Of a stretch of DNA of 64,000 nt, positions 11,716 through 24,800 are shown piece after piece. Position 1 is the stretch's first letter, and each line of letters opens with the position of its first letter. The notes below the pieces were generated by a model that worked only from the letters and a program-made list of their open reading frames with translations, was not told where the DNA came from and did no database searches. This DNA is from Rotaria sp. Silwood1 (taxonomy: Eukaryota; Rotifera; Eurotatoria; Philodinida; Philodinidae): NCBI GenBank assembly GCA_905250075.1, contig CAJNOP010000015.1:3170608-3234607 (forward strand), written 5' to 3'. The position numbers were made by a program, and so were the translations under genes.

Positions 11716-14700
11716 ATGGCGTTAAATAGCGATAATATTTTATTAGTAACTGCTGGTTATGATCGAACAATACGTTTTTGGCAAGCTAATACTGCAGCTG
11801 TTTATCGAACAATAATGCATGAAGATTCAGTAAGAATAAATTTTGAAGTGTAATATGAAAAAGAAAATGTTTGTTGTGGTTTTTTTTTTCATTTTTTTTT
11901 AGCCAACTAATTGTTTAGCAATACATCCACAAAAAACTTTATTAGCAGCTGGTAGTTATCAACATATCAAAATGTATGATTTAATGTCGAATAATCCAAA
12001 TCCAGTAATGAAATTAGATCAATTACAGAAAAATATAGTTACATTAGGATTTAGTGATGATAAACATTTTATGTTTTCAGGCGGAGAAGATCATTGTGTA
12101 AGAATTTGGGATATGAGGTAAGGAGATAAATAAATTATCTTAATAAAAATAAATTATATTTTTAAATGATAGAGCGGCAAAAACAAAAGCTCATCGACAA
12201 GTTTCTGTTGGTGCTGCTGTTAATTGTGTTACGCTTCATCCCAATCAGGTTTTGATTTCATATATTAACAATTATAAATATTTTATTATTTATATTTCAT
12301 ACAGGCAGAATTATTAATAGGTGATCAAGATGGCATGATCACTCGTTGGGATATGGCTGGTGAGAAACATGAAAAATTTGTATGTTATTTCAAACTAATC
12401 CTATTTAATTTATGATATATATCCTTCTCTACAGCCTCTTGATGCAAATAATCCAAGTGCAATTCGATCGATTACAATTAATCGTGATGCTTCTATGATG
12501 GCTGCTGTTACGAGTAATGCAAGTATCAGTGTTTAACTCAATATAATCGAGATATATACCAGTCAATTATTTTTTTCCATGATTTCAACTAAGATGCTGA
12601 ACATATTGTGTTAGTCTATTCTGATAAATTGTATATTTGAGAAAGCGTATATACTAGTAGCCGTGTGACCAGAGGTCTGCGGGACAGTCCCGAATCCCGA
12701 ATGTCCCGTCCCGTAGGACATTCGGGATTGTCCCGAAAAGTTTTCGGGACGGGACAATCGTGACCGGGACAATTCTAAAATTTTTCGGGACGGGACAAAC
12801 GGGACTCGGGACAATTTGAAAAGAACAAATGTCCCGAATTTTTCTTTTCTATTTCAAAATATCTTGTTCAGTTAGATCTTTATTTTAAAGAAATGTCTTA
12901 ATATCTAAATAAATAACAGAAAAAAAACACAAAAAATATTGCAAGATATATTCAAATCTGTTCATCATTATCATCTTCGTCAATTGTTTCTTCATTTTCT
13001 TGATTTTCTTGTTCAATAGAACGACATCTTTATATTTCTTTCGTTCAACGGGACAAACAGGACAAACGGGATGTTCCGGGACAATTCAAAAATAATTCGG
13101 GACAGGACATTCGGGACCGGGACAGGACAAACGGGATTCGGGATCATTCAAAAATTTTCGGGACGGGACATTCGGGATTCGGGACACGAAGAAGTTTGTC
13201 CCGCAGATCTCTACGTGTGACGATCGATTTCTTGCAAAACAAAGAGCGAAAATCTGCAAATCTTTTACTCAGCTTTTATTAAAAAAATCATTTAGTTTGT
13301 GAGTAGAAGTGTAAAATGATGTATTGATTGAAAGCGGTGGCGGTTAACATCAGTCAATCGACGTACAGCGCTAGCTATGAATTATCATATAACAGATGCA
13401 GACTATTAATTGTTTGTCAAAATGATACAGAGATGATCATGGATAAATTTAAACTCTATCTATATTGATTCTTAAATAAATAGGGTGATTGTCAAATATG
13501 GTCAATGACTGGATTTTCCTCACAGACGCATCTTATACGACGTACAAATTTCATTGCACACAAACGTTATGGATTAAAATGTCTATTTTCACCTGATATG
13601 ACGTATGTTGATAATATATTTGTAGGAAATAATAATTTTTTTTTAATGCAATGCGAAGCACTGCATTTATGTAGTCGTGCGGGAGTTTTTTTTAATGCGG
13701 TGCGAAGCACAGCATTTATGTAGTCCTTCGGGAATTTGTTTTTTTCTTACTTACTTGACGTACGCATCTAAAGTGGTCCTTTTGTGACGCCATAATCACA
13801 AGAACCAAAGATCGCAAATTAATCGTTCAAATGAGAGGTGATAGTATCATGATCGAACGGATGACATCTTTTTTGCCAATGTTTCATCGTATACTCGGTT
13901 CGCACAAAAATATCTTTGCAAAAACACGGTTTTGACAAAGTTTTGCATTGAGGTAATTAAAGCGAAAATTGAAAGAGAAGTTAGGCGCCATTCTTTGTCT
14001 ATGAATGTAACACAGCTGTGATCCAGCTGATTATAGATAATGAATTTTCTCGACGTACGCATGAAATGTTGTTATGTTGTAATCTGATTATCTGAACAAG
14101 GAAAAGTCAGAGAATGTTGGTTAAAACAAGAAGTGAAAGTATCGACACCGAACTCGTAACATGTTTTTCAAAATCATCTTTGCGATCTTCCGTGCTCTCA
14201 CAAATCGAGTTCCAAAAACACGATTTTGAACAAATTTAGCTTTAAGATAATTAAAACGAAAGCATCAAGAAAAGTGAACCGCCAATTTCTCTTTTCTTCT
14301 GTGTAACACAGCTGCGAATACAGCTCACCATAGATAATGAATCATACAGATAATTAAAGGATCAATCGAAATCGTCCTTGAGAAGTGTTCTTTTTTTCGA
14401 AAATTCGAGAGATTCGTGCTTCGCACAGCATTTCGTATTCGAGTCAAAACTCGAATACTATCTAGTTACTTTCTCGACGTACGCACATCAACTCGTCATT
14501 TTGTGTCGCGATGATCTCGAGAACCGAGAGTCACAAAAAAACACTTGAAACGCGAGGTACAAGTATCGAAATCGAACTGCTGAAATGTTTTTTCCATTCT
14601 TTAATCAAACATTCCGTTCACTCACAAATATCGTTCCAAAAAGACGAATTTGCAAGGACTTAGCGCTTCTTTCATTGCGAGATAATTAAAACGAAAACAA

Positions 14701-15436
14701 AGAGAAAAGTTAGGCGCCATTGCGCTTTGTTCATCTGTCAAACAGCTGTAATTACAGCTGATTCTAGATAATGAATCATATAGATAATTAAACGATCAAT
14801 CTAAATCGTCCTTGAGAAAAGTATTCATAGACTGTCATAGAGTTCTCTTCGCGATGAATTTTATTATGGTACTTTTCAATTATCCCACGACTTATGTCCG
14901 CTGACTTGTGGAAAAGTAATTTTTCGAATTCGAATAATACAGACAAGTGTCTATGTTTGGTAATCCGTTCACAAGACAACCAAAAATGACGATTTCTATT
15001 AACTCGACAATTGAATTTTCGTTTTCTACAAAGTACCGTTTTTTCGAAAATTCGAGAGATTCGTGCTTCGCACCGCATTTCGTATTCGAGTCGGAACTCG
15101 AATACCATCTAGTTTCTTTATCAGTTTACTAGCAACTACATCCGCGGATGGAACAGCAAAAATCTGGCGTACATCAGACTTCGCTTGTCAATATGAATTG
15201 AAACATGATAAATTACAAAATTGGGTATGGGATTGTGCATTTACATCAGATTCCGTATTTCTTATAACAGGTTTGTATATTGTCTATTTATTTAAAATAT
15301 CTAGAAATGCATTTTAGTTTGTTCGGATGGAAAAGCTCGTCTATGGTCAACTGAAACTGGCAATGTTGCAAAAGAATATATTGGTCATCAAAAACCTGTT
15401 ACTTGTCTAGCGTTCGATGATCGAACTTTTCGATAA
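11716..15436 (+). CDS. MLST8: mLST8/GbetaL, WD40 subunit of TOR complexes
   Basis: Eight exons: 11716-11829, 11903-12117, 12173-12248, 12305-12379, 12435-12518, 13484-13602, 15125-15270 and 15318-15436. They give about 315 residues (human 326). WD-repeat blocks appear in the family order: TAGYDRTIRFWQA, AAGSYQHIKMYD, GGEDHCVRIWD, CVTLHPNQAELLIGDQDG, NGDCQIWSM, AHKRYGLKCLFSPD, TSADGTAKIWRTS, CSDGKARLWSTETG, ending in CLAFDD. mLST8 packs against the kinase domain of TOR in TORC1 and TORC2. Introns 5 (about 965 bases) and 6 (about 1.5 kb) are swollen by repeats; the others are under 80 bases. Intron 5 fits best with a GC donor (GCAAGT at 12519), which restores the family length exactly. A GT donor at 12531 is possible but inserts four residues. 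Confidence 0.95.
12670..13213. mobile_element. hAT-like MITE in mLST8 intron 5, CGGGACA-rich
   Basis: A 544-base element with terminal inverted repeats CAGAGGTCTGCGGGACA and, on the complement of the right end, TAGAGATCTGCGGGACA. It is flanked by a perfect 8-bp direct repeat CGTGTGAC at 12662-12669 and 13214-13221. An 8-bp duplication with YAGAG termini is typical of hAT transposons. The interior is dominated by variants of CGGGACA and CGGGATT on both strands, separated by an AT-rich middle (12840-13040). No transposase is present, so it is non-autonomous. Confidence 0.88.
13642..15117. repeat. Repeat cluster filling mLST8 intron 6
   Basis: A perfect 17-bp inverted repeat AATGCGGTGCGAAGCAC lies at 13694-13710, with its complement at 15063-15079. 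Two 44-48-base direct copies of the left end sit side by side at 13642-13735. Inside, three diverged tandem units begin with GACGTACGCA at 13757, 14052 and 14478. They share an ATAATTAAARCGAAA block, a GCGCCA or CCGCCA block, an ACAGCTG pair and TAGATAATGAAT. Units 2 and 3 both end with TTCGTGCTTCGCACNGCATT. This looks like an inverted-repeat transposon whose interior was amplified. Confidence 0.75.
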
Positions 15437-16224
15437 TTAGACTATGATATTCCTAAATATATATATATATACTAAAGTTTGTCCCAAAAGAATTCTTTTG
15501 ATAGGTTCACCATTCATTAAATATAATCAACTATCTTTGTCTTATTTCTCGAAATAATCGATGAGTTCATCGAGTGTGTATTTATACCGACAATGTGTAG
15601 TTTGACAAAGTTGGAAGATCTGATTATGAATCTATCCTTTTTATTTCAATAAGGTCAATACTCTTTCCTTGAAAAACATTAAACAGCGACTGATAAGATT
15701 GTAAATACTTATGACATAATCGACATTTGTTTTCTCAACATTAATCTATCTTCTATGAATTATTTTTTCTAATTCACTATAAAAGAATACAATAGAAAAA
15801 TATTGTTTACTTAGATTTAAAATTTATAACGTAAAAATTGTTATACGTATGTGTAAGTTTTTAGTAACTTTAGCAAACATATGTCGTTATTTTTGAGAGA
15901 CGATTAGATCAACTGTCTTATCTTAATTGAATCATTTGATGTCGAATTACAAAAGTATACATTTACTTTTTTATACAACATTTTTTCATTTTTGTAGCAA
16001 CATTGATCTTGTTCATAAGGTCTGTTGAAAAACAAAACGAATAATATATTCAGAACTACCATGAAAAACTGAACTTGTTGGAGACATTTTTATTTTTGCT
16101 AAGATACATGAAACTTAGTGTAATTTGTCATACTGATTCGGAATACACTTGATTCAATAATCAAACGTAAAAAATCTGACTCGACATCAAGTAATTCAAT
16201 TGAGATAAGACAGTTCATCTTATC
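15437..16224. other. Intergenic, downstream of mLST8
   Basis: AT-rich, no gene recognised. Probably contains the mLST8 3' UTR in its first few hundred bases. Confidence 0.5.
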
Positions 16225-16560
16225 TGCTTTCAAAAAAAATAAATTACATAAATTCGAAAAAGTACTTAAAAAACTCACATACCTGGATAACGATCTTTAT
16301 CTTATTAATTTTAAATCAAAGCGAAGAATATTTTTCTATTTAGTTTTTTTTTGACACTAAATTAGACAAAATAGTTTATAAAAAAATGTGACTTATATCA
16401 TATATACATATATAGTCTCATCAGTGATTGTTTGTTCTTTTTCCATGGAAAGAGCAGTGACCTCATTGAAATAAAAAGTATATCTTCGTGATCAGCTCGA
16501 CGATTTTTATCAAATCACATAAAAAATCAAAGAGAGATAACTAGAGATGACAGAGAGGGG
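16225..16560. repeat. Direct repeat, copy A
   Basis: Matches 18022-18345 in the same orientation over about 320 bases. Shared blocks are CTGCTTTCAAAAAAAA, ACTCACATACCT, TTTTAAATCAAAGCGAAGAA, GACTTAT-TCATATAT, GAGCAGTGAC and GAGAGATAAC. No conserved reading frame is visible in either copy, so this is more likely a non-coding repeat than a duplicated exon. Confidence 0.75.
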
Positions 16561-17123
16561 AGGGATGGGATACACGAAAGAAGAAATTTTCATTAAGATA
16601 TTGTTAATTAACAGAGAAAACTTTAAAGAAACGCCCAGTCATAAGAGATGGTGTCAGAACTCAAACAAAAAAAAACATTTCAAGATTATGATGTGATCAT
16701 TTTGCAAGAGCCCATATCAATTCGATAATATGTAAGAAGAGAAGAGAATAATAAAAGATGATCTATTGCATTTTGAGCATTGAGAACAAATATATGTTGT
16801 TATCATAATCACTTTTTGAATTATTCTTTTAATCGTTTTTATTAAATCAAATATCCCCACTTCTTTTTGTTGGTATTAAAGGTGTTCATGGAGGACAAAG
16901 CCTGTACGTGAATGGAGTATGAGAGATAAATATGGGCAAAACTAGGGCTAATTATGAAAATGTAGGGTCGTAACAGTGGTCGTTTTCTATCGAAAATCAA
17001 ATTTGTGACACTACTAAATCCGACTATTGTTTTATCTACGTAAACAAAAGCTTCCTGAAATTTCCGAAAGTACAAGGTTGAAAATAACAATATCCTAGAG
17101 GATACTACTGTGATTTGAAATAA

Positions 17124-17546
17124 CATCAACAATAAACTTTATATCAAATTAAAGCGCGTCAAAAATGAAGTTTATTAGTGCCGAATGGTGAGGGTTATAG
17201 CGACTTTGCAGTATTGAATTAAGAAAATTCATAGAATTTTATGTCATATCAGCATAGAAAAATTCTTCCTATGATGCAATTCAAACTAGATTTTATTTAA
17301 AATGATGAATATCACAAAGTAATCGACCACCTAGCCTGAAATAAGTATTACTTTGTGATATGCATCATTTTAAATGAAATCTAGTGTGAACTACATCATA
17401 AGAAGAATTTTTTTAGCTGATATAACATGAAATTCTACAAATTTTCTTAATTCAACACTGAAAATTTGTCATAACCCTTTTTATTTAACATTAATAAATC
17501 TTATTTTTGAAGCACTTTAATTTGATATAAAATTTTATTATTGATG
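17124..17546. mobile_element. Palindromic MITE
   Basis: An almost continuous inverted repeat centred near 17333, arms about 190-200 bases. Paired blocks include AAAATGATGAATATCACAAAGTAAT at the centre side and CTTTATATCAAATTAAAG at the outer side. Ends read approximately CATCAAYAATAAA. No coding capacity and no clear target duplication. Confidence 0.8.
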
Positions 17547-18021
17547 CCACTTGAAACCATTGCATTATTTCTCCTGGAATAATGTCATTTCCAATCATGG
17601 ATATCCTTCACCTATCTGAATTTTCTAATTTTTTTTCTATCTTATAAAAAGATTAATCTTTGTTTTAAGAGATTATCATCCGAGATCAGGACTATTTCAA
17701 AACGAGTTTGCAGATTAGAACAAAAAAATCGAAAAATTCAGGAGACTAGAATTGAAAATTATTTAACATGAGTCAAAATTGGAATACGAGTTGTACAGAT
17801 ATTGAGATTCTACAAGAGTATTTCATTCTATGTACGACAGATGAATTCTCGAATTCAACTAAAGTACACAAAGTTTGCAGTTTTATCAATATTAAGTTGA
17901 TGATGAAGGTAATCTAGGTACTTCGGTCTTTTTTTTTCGTATTCTGAAAGTTTACTTCTATCAGAAAGTAAAAAGAGGAAAGAAGGACCGCTACGAAGTT
18001 TGATGATAAGAAATTTCGTTG

Positions 18022-18345
18022 TATTTGCTTTCAAAAAAAAAGACATGGGTTCGCCAAAGTACTTATCAACTCACATACCTAGAAACAATTTTTTATCTCA
18101 TGAATTTTAAATCAAAGCGAAGAATATGTTCCTATTCATTTTTTTTACGCTAAATTAGATAAGATAGTTTATAGAAAATATGACTTATGTCATATATATT
18201 TATAGTCTTATTAGCTACTGTTTAATCTTTTTTCATGAAACGAGCAGTGACTTCATCAAAATACAAAGTACATAATCGTAACTAGTACAACAATCTCAAT
18301 CAAATCATATATGAATTCATGAGAGATAACATGCTTTCGAATTTT
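18022..18345. repeat. Direct repeat, copy B
   Basis: Second copy of the segment at 16225-16560, about 1.8 kb away in the same orientation, diverged by substitutions and small indels. The palindromic element at 17124-17546 lies between the two. Confidence 0.75.
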
Positions 18346-19509
18346 ACCTTATATGTATTTTACTTTAAAGGTTTGTCTGTATTGACAAAAAACAAAAACA
18401 ACTCGATAAATTCATTAACAAGAAAAAGAAAGAAAGATAATTGATTAAGTTCAATCATGAGAATATTACACTACCAAACTATCAGAAAGAAAATTTTCGG
18501 ACATATTATTTTGCTGTTTGTATTTCTGTTCATTCACTAATGTTTTGTTTTTTTCTTGTCGAGAATATAAAAAAGTATTATTGATAAAAACTATAACAAT
18601 AAGATTACTTTTTTTTGTTTATATAAACAACAAAAAGAAAATAATCTTGTTTTTAGTTGTCAATCCAAATTTTAAGTTAATCAATAAGTTACGTTGTCAG
18701 ATAGAAAATGAAGTTATTTAAATTGATATAATTCTCAATGATTCATCAGAAGCAATTAATAAGAATTAAAATAACGTTTGTACAACTTTTTAATACATGA
18801 AAATATTCAAACAAAAGTTAAGATGACATGTCAAAATCTTGATAATAAATAAATTAATAATTAACGAATTATATGTATAGAAAAACTAATGTCAGAAAAT
18901 GTTTCATTCATATTTGATTGATGTCTACATTAATTTTTGTCTATTTCATACAAGTTCATTTATGATATTTCAAAAACGATTTATTCATTACATACTTGAT
19001 CAAGCAATAAATGACGTCTATAAAAATAAAAATTATACGAATAATAATTATTCAATCATAAACATTTCCGAAACATTTCAGTAAGAACTGATGAAACATG
19101 ATCATTAAAATTTAATTCAATTCTAGTTTTTGACTTTGATATTACAATGAAATTTATATGATTTATACCATTAATACTGTATTATTAAGCAACATAATGA
19201 AAAAAATAATAATAATAATTCTCTCCCATATATTCTCACGTATTATTTTCATGTCGATAGATAGCGACATCTAATAAAATTTTCACTGCACAAGTATTTT
19301 GTGAGTACTGCCATGGCGTTTGTTTTGTCAACCTCTCATCTTATTGCTAACTTTTTACTATATATTCTTAGCAATACATCGATCCGTTGTTTGTCCATTG
19401 TTGTTCATTGTCCTATTTATATTGTTTATTAAATAATTTGTTTTTTCTTTTTTTTTTCTATTGAATTTTAGATCTCATTCCATTCTGTCTCTTAATTTAA
19501 ATTAACAAT
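18346..19509. other. Intergenic, upstream of G3BP
   Basis: AT-rich with no gene recognised. The final 200 bases before the G3BP start include a T-rich stretch (19441-19460) and probably hold its promoter and 5' UTR. Confidence 0.5.
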
Positions 19510-21835
19510 ATGGTGCAAACAAATCCTAGCCCATTTGATGTAAAACTTTACTTTTTAATCATATATATATATATTGTTTTTTTTATGAAATTTTTTTTTT
19601 ATTCTAATATTCATAGGTGGGCCGTGCATTCGTTCATCAATATTATACACTATTACATCAAGCTCCTGATTTACTTCATCGGTATTATTTTTGATCCAAA
19701 AAAACAAACAACTTTGTTTTTTTTCTTAACAATTTCTTTTCTTTTTTTTTTTCGAAATAAAGATTTTATTCAACGGATAGTACGTTTATTCATGGTGGTG
19801 TCGATCGTCCAGGTTCTACTGAACGAATAGCAGTTGGTCCGGTTGAAATAGCTCGACGAATAAGTGAACTTAATTTACGAGATTGTCATGCAAAAATTCG
19901 TCAAGTTGATTCACATCCAACTATTGGCAATGGTGTTGTTGTACAAGTAACTGGTGAATTATCAAATAATGGTCATCCAATGCGTCGTTTTATGCAAACA
20001 TTTGTATTAGCACCACGACAACCAAAAAAATATTACGTACAAAATGATATATTTCGTTATCAAGATGAAGTTTTTGATGAGGGTTCAGATGAAGATGATC
20101 GTTCAAGTTCACAAAATTATGGTGATATGGTAAAATAAAATAAATTAAATTATTTTTTGAATATTATAAAAATAATATTTAAGGATAAAGTTTCAAATGC
20201 TGATTCATCAGCTGCAATAACTCAACAACCATTATTGGTTACAGCTACATCACGAGATACACCGGAAGAAGAACAACAAGAACAACAACAACAACAACAA
20301 CAACCCTTACCTCCTCGTGATGTTAATAATCAACAACAGGTTCTATTAAATCAAACTGTTCAACAACAAGAACCACCATTGTAAGTTTAGAAATTTAATT
20401 CATCAAATCATAGGATGAAACATGATCTAAAAGATCTCTTTTATATTTATTTTTATCGAATAGTTCATAAAAATTTATAACATCATAGATACAAATAAAA
20501 TATAGAGAAAAGAGTTTTTTTTTTTGTTTTATATATTAGCTAACATTATCATATATCTAAGTGATGTTGATTTAATTAACATATTCTGTTCTTATATTAG
20601 GTTATTTGCCTACTTTATTCTTTATTTTTCAAAATATAGAATTCATTTAGAACAATTGTATTTATATTTAACATTGCTAGTAGAGACCTTTACAGATCCG
20701 TACATAGATCAATAATATTTCTTAATAATAAACCAACTACTTTTTTATTATATTTCTAAAGACTTAATGATGAAATACATGTATTGCAAAAATAGATAGA
20801 ATAAAATAATTCCATAGAAATTGCAGTAACAACTTATTTTTTTTTTGTTCTAGAAATGGTCTTGATGAATCAACTGGATATAATGGACAGCAAGAAATAG
20901 TTCAAGAAAATCAACAACAAACAAAACAAATAATACCTGAAGGAAGTAAGTAAAATTAAATAAATGAAAAATAAAAAAAAATATAATCTTTAATTATTTC
21001 TTAGCATCATATGCTGGTATTGCTAAATTACATTCAGCAACTGGTTCAATATCAAATATAAATTCAACTGGTTCAATTTCAATGCCTCCACCACAACCAA
21101 CAAATACAAATCGTTCAACTACAATTAAATCAGCATCTAATCGAACAAATAATCAACCACGAGGTAATAATAATTATTATCCACAAAGTAATCGTGGTAA
21201 TCAATGGACTGGTAATAATCAACAAGATCCAAGTCCAGGTCGTCGTTCAGGTTCTAATATGGCAACAGTACCAAATGAACAACAAGTATTTGTTGGATCA
21301 TTACCATTAGATTTTACACGAGAAGATTTAATTAAATGTTTTTCACAATATGGTCATGTTCGTGATGCAAAACTTCAAACACCAATTCATGATAATAAAA
21401 AAGTTTGTTTAATTGATAAAAAAAATCAAAATATTTTCTTACAAAAATTTATTTATTTATTGTTTTTTTTAATAATAGAATTTTGGTTTTGTTTGTTTTG
21501 ATGATCCAGAAGTTGCATCAGAAGTTGTTAAAATGGAACATATTACATATAATAATCATCGTTTAAATGTTGAACCAAAAACACGAAGAATTTATCCAGG
21601 AAATGCTAATAATGGTCCACAAGGTAGTACACGAAATAATAACTATCAAACAAGAGGTGGTGGAGGAGGAGGAGGTGGAAATCGTGGTGGAAATCGTGGA
21701 GCTTTTCGTGGTAATACAAATACTCAACGACGTGGTGGTGGTGGTGGTGGTAGTGCTGGTCAACATCATAATAATTCACCATCATTTACAGGTCGAGATG
21801 AGAATATTAAAGCTCAAAAACAACAACAGGAGTAA
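19510..21835 (+). CDS. G3BP: G3BP/Rasputin stress-granule RNA-binding protein
   Basis: Seven exons, 19510-19539, 19617-19681, 19763-20129, 20184-20380, 20854-20945, 21005-21402 and 21479-21835, encode about 501 residues (human G3BP1 466, G3BP2 482). Residues about 10-138 form an NTF2-like domain: VGRAFVHQYYTLLHQAPDLLHRF, then FMQTFVLAP and NDIFRYQDEVFDEG match the family closely. The middle is an acidic stretch followed by a glutamine-rich linker with a CAA-repeat tract (20276-20300). An RRM starts with QVFVGSLPLDFTREDL and continues across the last intron into NFGFVCFDDP. The tail is an RGG box with long glycine runs. G3BP nucleates stress granules by binding RNA through the RRM/RGG part and dimerising through NTF2. 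All introns are GT-AG and below about 480 bases. Confidence 0.95.
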
Positions 21836-24800
21836 TAAATAAAGACTAGTGGATGATTTTTCTTTTCTTTTTTTTTTCATTGTCTCTCTCTCTCTATCTT
21901 TTACTCGACTTTAAACTTTGATTCGAGCAGTTGCAACGATGAATAAATGTTTTTCTTTTTCTTTTTTTTTGCTGGCTTTTTTTCCTTATTGTTTTTTACG
22001 AATTTGATATTATATGATGCGAAAACACCGTATAAAGAAAACAAAATTATTGTCTTTCAAAAATCATCCACTGCTTCTGTTTTTTTTCTTTTTCTTTGCT
22101 TGTTTGTTTGTTTGTCTTCTTTATTCGTGTTTTTCTTTTTTTTGTACACATTAAAAACATAAGCACCAGGACGATACACGACAAGACAAATGGATGAGAA
22201 CGACATACAGATAAGTGTGAATAAAATGATGAACGTAAACAAGAATATACTATATATATATATATGATTAATTATTTGTATGTTTGAACAATCAAAAGAA
22301 AAAGTTATAAACAGTTTGTTTTTTTAAACGTGCGATTATCATGACTAGTTTTGATGTTTTAATAAAACATATTGTCATAAAAGTCATGATCATTTAATAA
22401 ATTCATATAACTCTGCAATTGATTAAATTTTATTTAAAATCAAATATTCAATATTTACTTGTAAAGATCAAGTTTATTAATAGTATAGAACTCGTTCTTG
22501 CGAGTCACATTGACATTGCAAAGAATGTAATAAGAAAGTAGTTCATTTATTATTACAAGGTATTATTTTTAATATGATCTGTGATGGAGAGAAATTTCTA
22601 TGCTATATACTTTAGCATTCCTTTCAGGTTATGTTTTACAAAACAATAAATATTGTGTATTTTTTTTTCTCGAAATTTACTTGAATTTATTTCAAGGATT
22701 TCAGATCATGTATATATTTAATGATTGCTTTTTAATCGGTGTTTTTGATATATATTAAGACAATTGAATTATTAATGTATTTTTTTTTTTTGAAAACTTT
22801 AATAACTGTAAAAACGAATTCGTTAGACTATTTTATAAGTCATTTTGATACTCTTGCTTTCTTTTTGTAAGAATATATTAAAAAAAAAACAAAAAGAAAT
22901 ATTTGTAAAGTTACAATTAAGAAATTAAATTATCCAAAGTGCATAATAACGATAGAAATTCAAGTGAATATCAAAAAAAAAAGTGTTTGACTCTAAAAGA
23001 GCCTAAAAATTGAAAGTTTATTGTTTCCTATTGCAAATGAGGAAAAAAAAAAGCTGTTGATTAGGCGTAATCAATAACGAAGTTATATATATTTATTAAG
23101 TGATCATGACTTTTCGGACACCATTTATCTGTCTTTTTTTTGTTACTTTTAGGTGACCCATAAAAGGAGTGCTGGAATTTTGCTTACGTGTAACTCATGA
23201 CATTTTTGTATAGAGTAGTAAAAAAAAACGAGTAAATCCATGAATATATGTATCAGACAAAATATAAATAAATCCAAAAACGGATAAGAATAAATAACTG
23301 ATCTTATATATTTATATTTCATTATGTTGAACTTGAATTATACACAGAAAAACTCATTCATACATACATCACAGTATGAATAATCTGTTCAGTTTAGAAA
23401 CAATGACAAGTACCTGCTATGTTTTCCTAATGCAAAAGTAAATAAGAAATTATTCTAAAATAATACAAAATCATTTCTTAATTTTGTGTCTAGTTAAAAA
23501 ATGACTTCTGCTTAGGTCATATTGAAACATTTTTCTGAAATTCGTTTTTTTCATCAAATATTTTTGTAATGGTCAAACAGAAAAATGAATGATAAATAGC
23601 TTTGTTCGAAAAAGATTGTGGGTTCGGATCTGAACGATGAAAGACTCTAGTTATCTTTTTTTAATAGGATTAAAGGAGGATTATTCGACGTAATGCAATT
23701 TTTGTTATTTTATATTTTATCAATTATTAGTATTCAATAGACTAGTCTAATCTTAATAGGATTCTTTTCCTCATTGAACTTTTAAGACGTTGACAAGGGG
23801 TATGACTTTAGTATTTTCACTCGAAAACAAAAACGGTGTTCATTAGAGTTATTGAAAAGTCATATTAATTATAAACTTGATACCTTGCTCAAAGCTCAAT
23901 GAAGAAAAAGAATCCTTGAGACGCTATGCTAATCTATTGATCTTTACTAATCGACAAAATATGAACTCAGAAAATGGTAATAATTTGAATGATCCTCCTT
24001 AGATTATTTCTGGTACAAATCAACAATGGTTTCCGATCAATGTTAGTTTCCATCCATGGTCTACTTGATCAGCCAAAACGGTTTAATAAAAAAAAAAAAA
24101 ATTGTTCAAAAAAACAGGAAATATATCGGTTATTTATGAAACACATAAATCTCACGAAATTATAAAACAATCTATGTAATGAATCATATATCTTTTAATA
24201 ATGTTCAATTGTTGATAAGACTATCGCAATGCAAACAGTTGATCATCATGCTATCTTTATTGAACCTATGATAGAAGGTCATTATTCGACTTCTTTTCAC
24301 AGTAAATTTTGATTCAAAGATATCTGACATTAATATCCAATTATTTATTTTTGTTTTTGATACTGTAAACTACAAAGAACTATATGTCCCATTTCAGACG
24401 AAACGGGACATACTCATCTTGCATTTACTTTTGTTTCTTTACAAAAAATCTTTTTCTTTTTCGAAGTAAATTCTATTATCATAGACATATATAAAGATAT
24501 TGGCTCTTTCAGTTGACTATCAATTAAAAAGTATCTATGATGAAATTTCAGCAAGATTTGACTCCGAAAACAATTACTCTTAAGAATTTATTTTCAGATT
24601 ATCTTTATCATTCAGTATAATACTCTACATTAATAAGCAATTGTTATTTAAACTCAAAACATAGTATTCATATTTCTTTTCTTGCAGTCATATCCTTCGA
24701 AAAATAGATAAAAACAATATTATCAAAATCAGTCAAGATCTGAGAAGAAAAATAAACACATGTTCAGCCTATTCATATTGCCATTGAATAAGAAATGTAT

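Noticed and set aside
12531..12532. GT donor for mLST8 intron 5
   Set aside because: Weak consensus (GTTTAA) and adds four residues relative to the family; the GC donor at 12519 fits length and consensus better.
21563..21842. ORFs overlapping the last G3BP exon in other frames and strand
   Set aside because: They mirror the glycine-rich GGT/GGA repeats of the RGG box and are shadows of the real frame.
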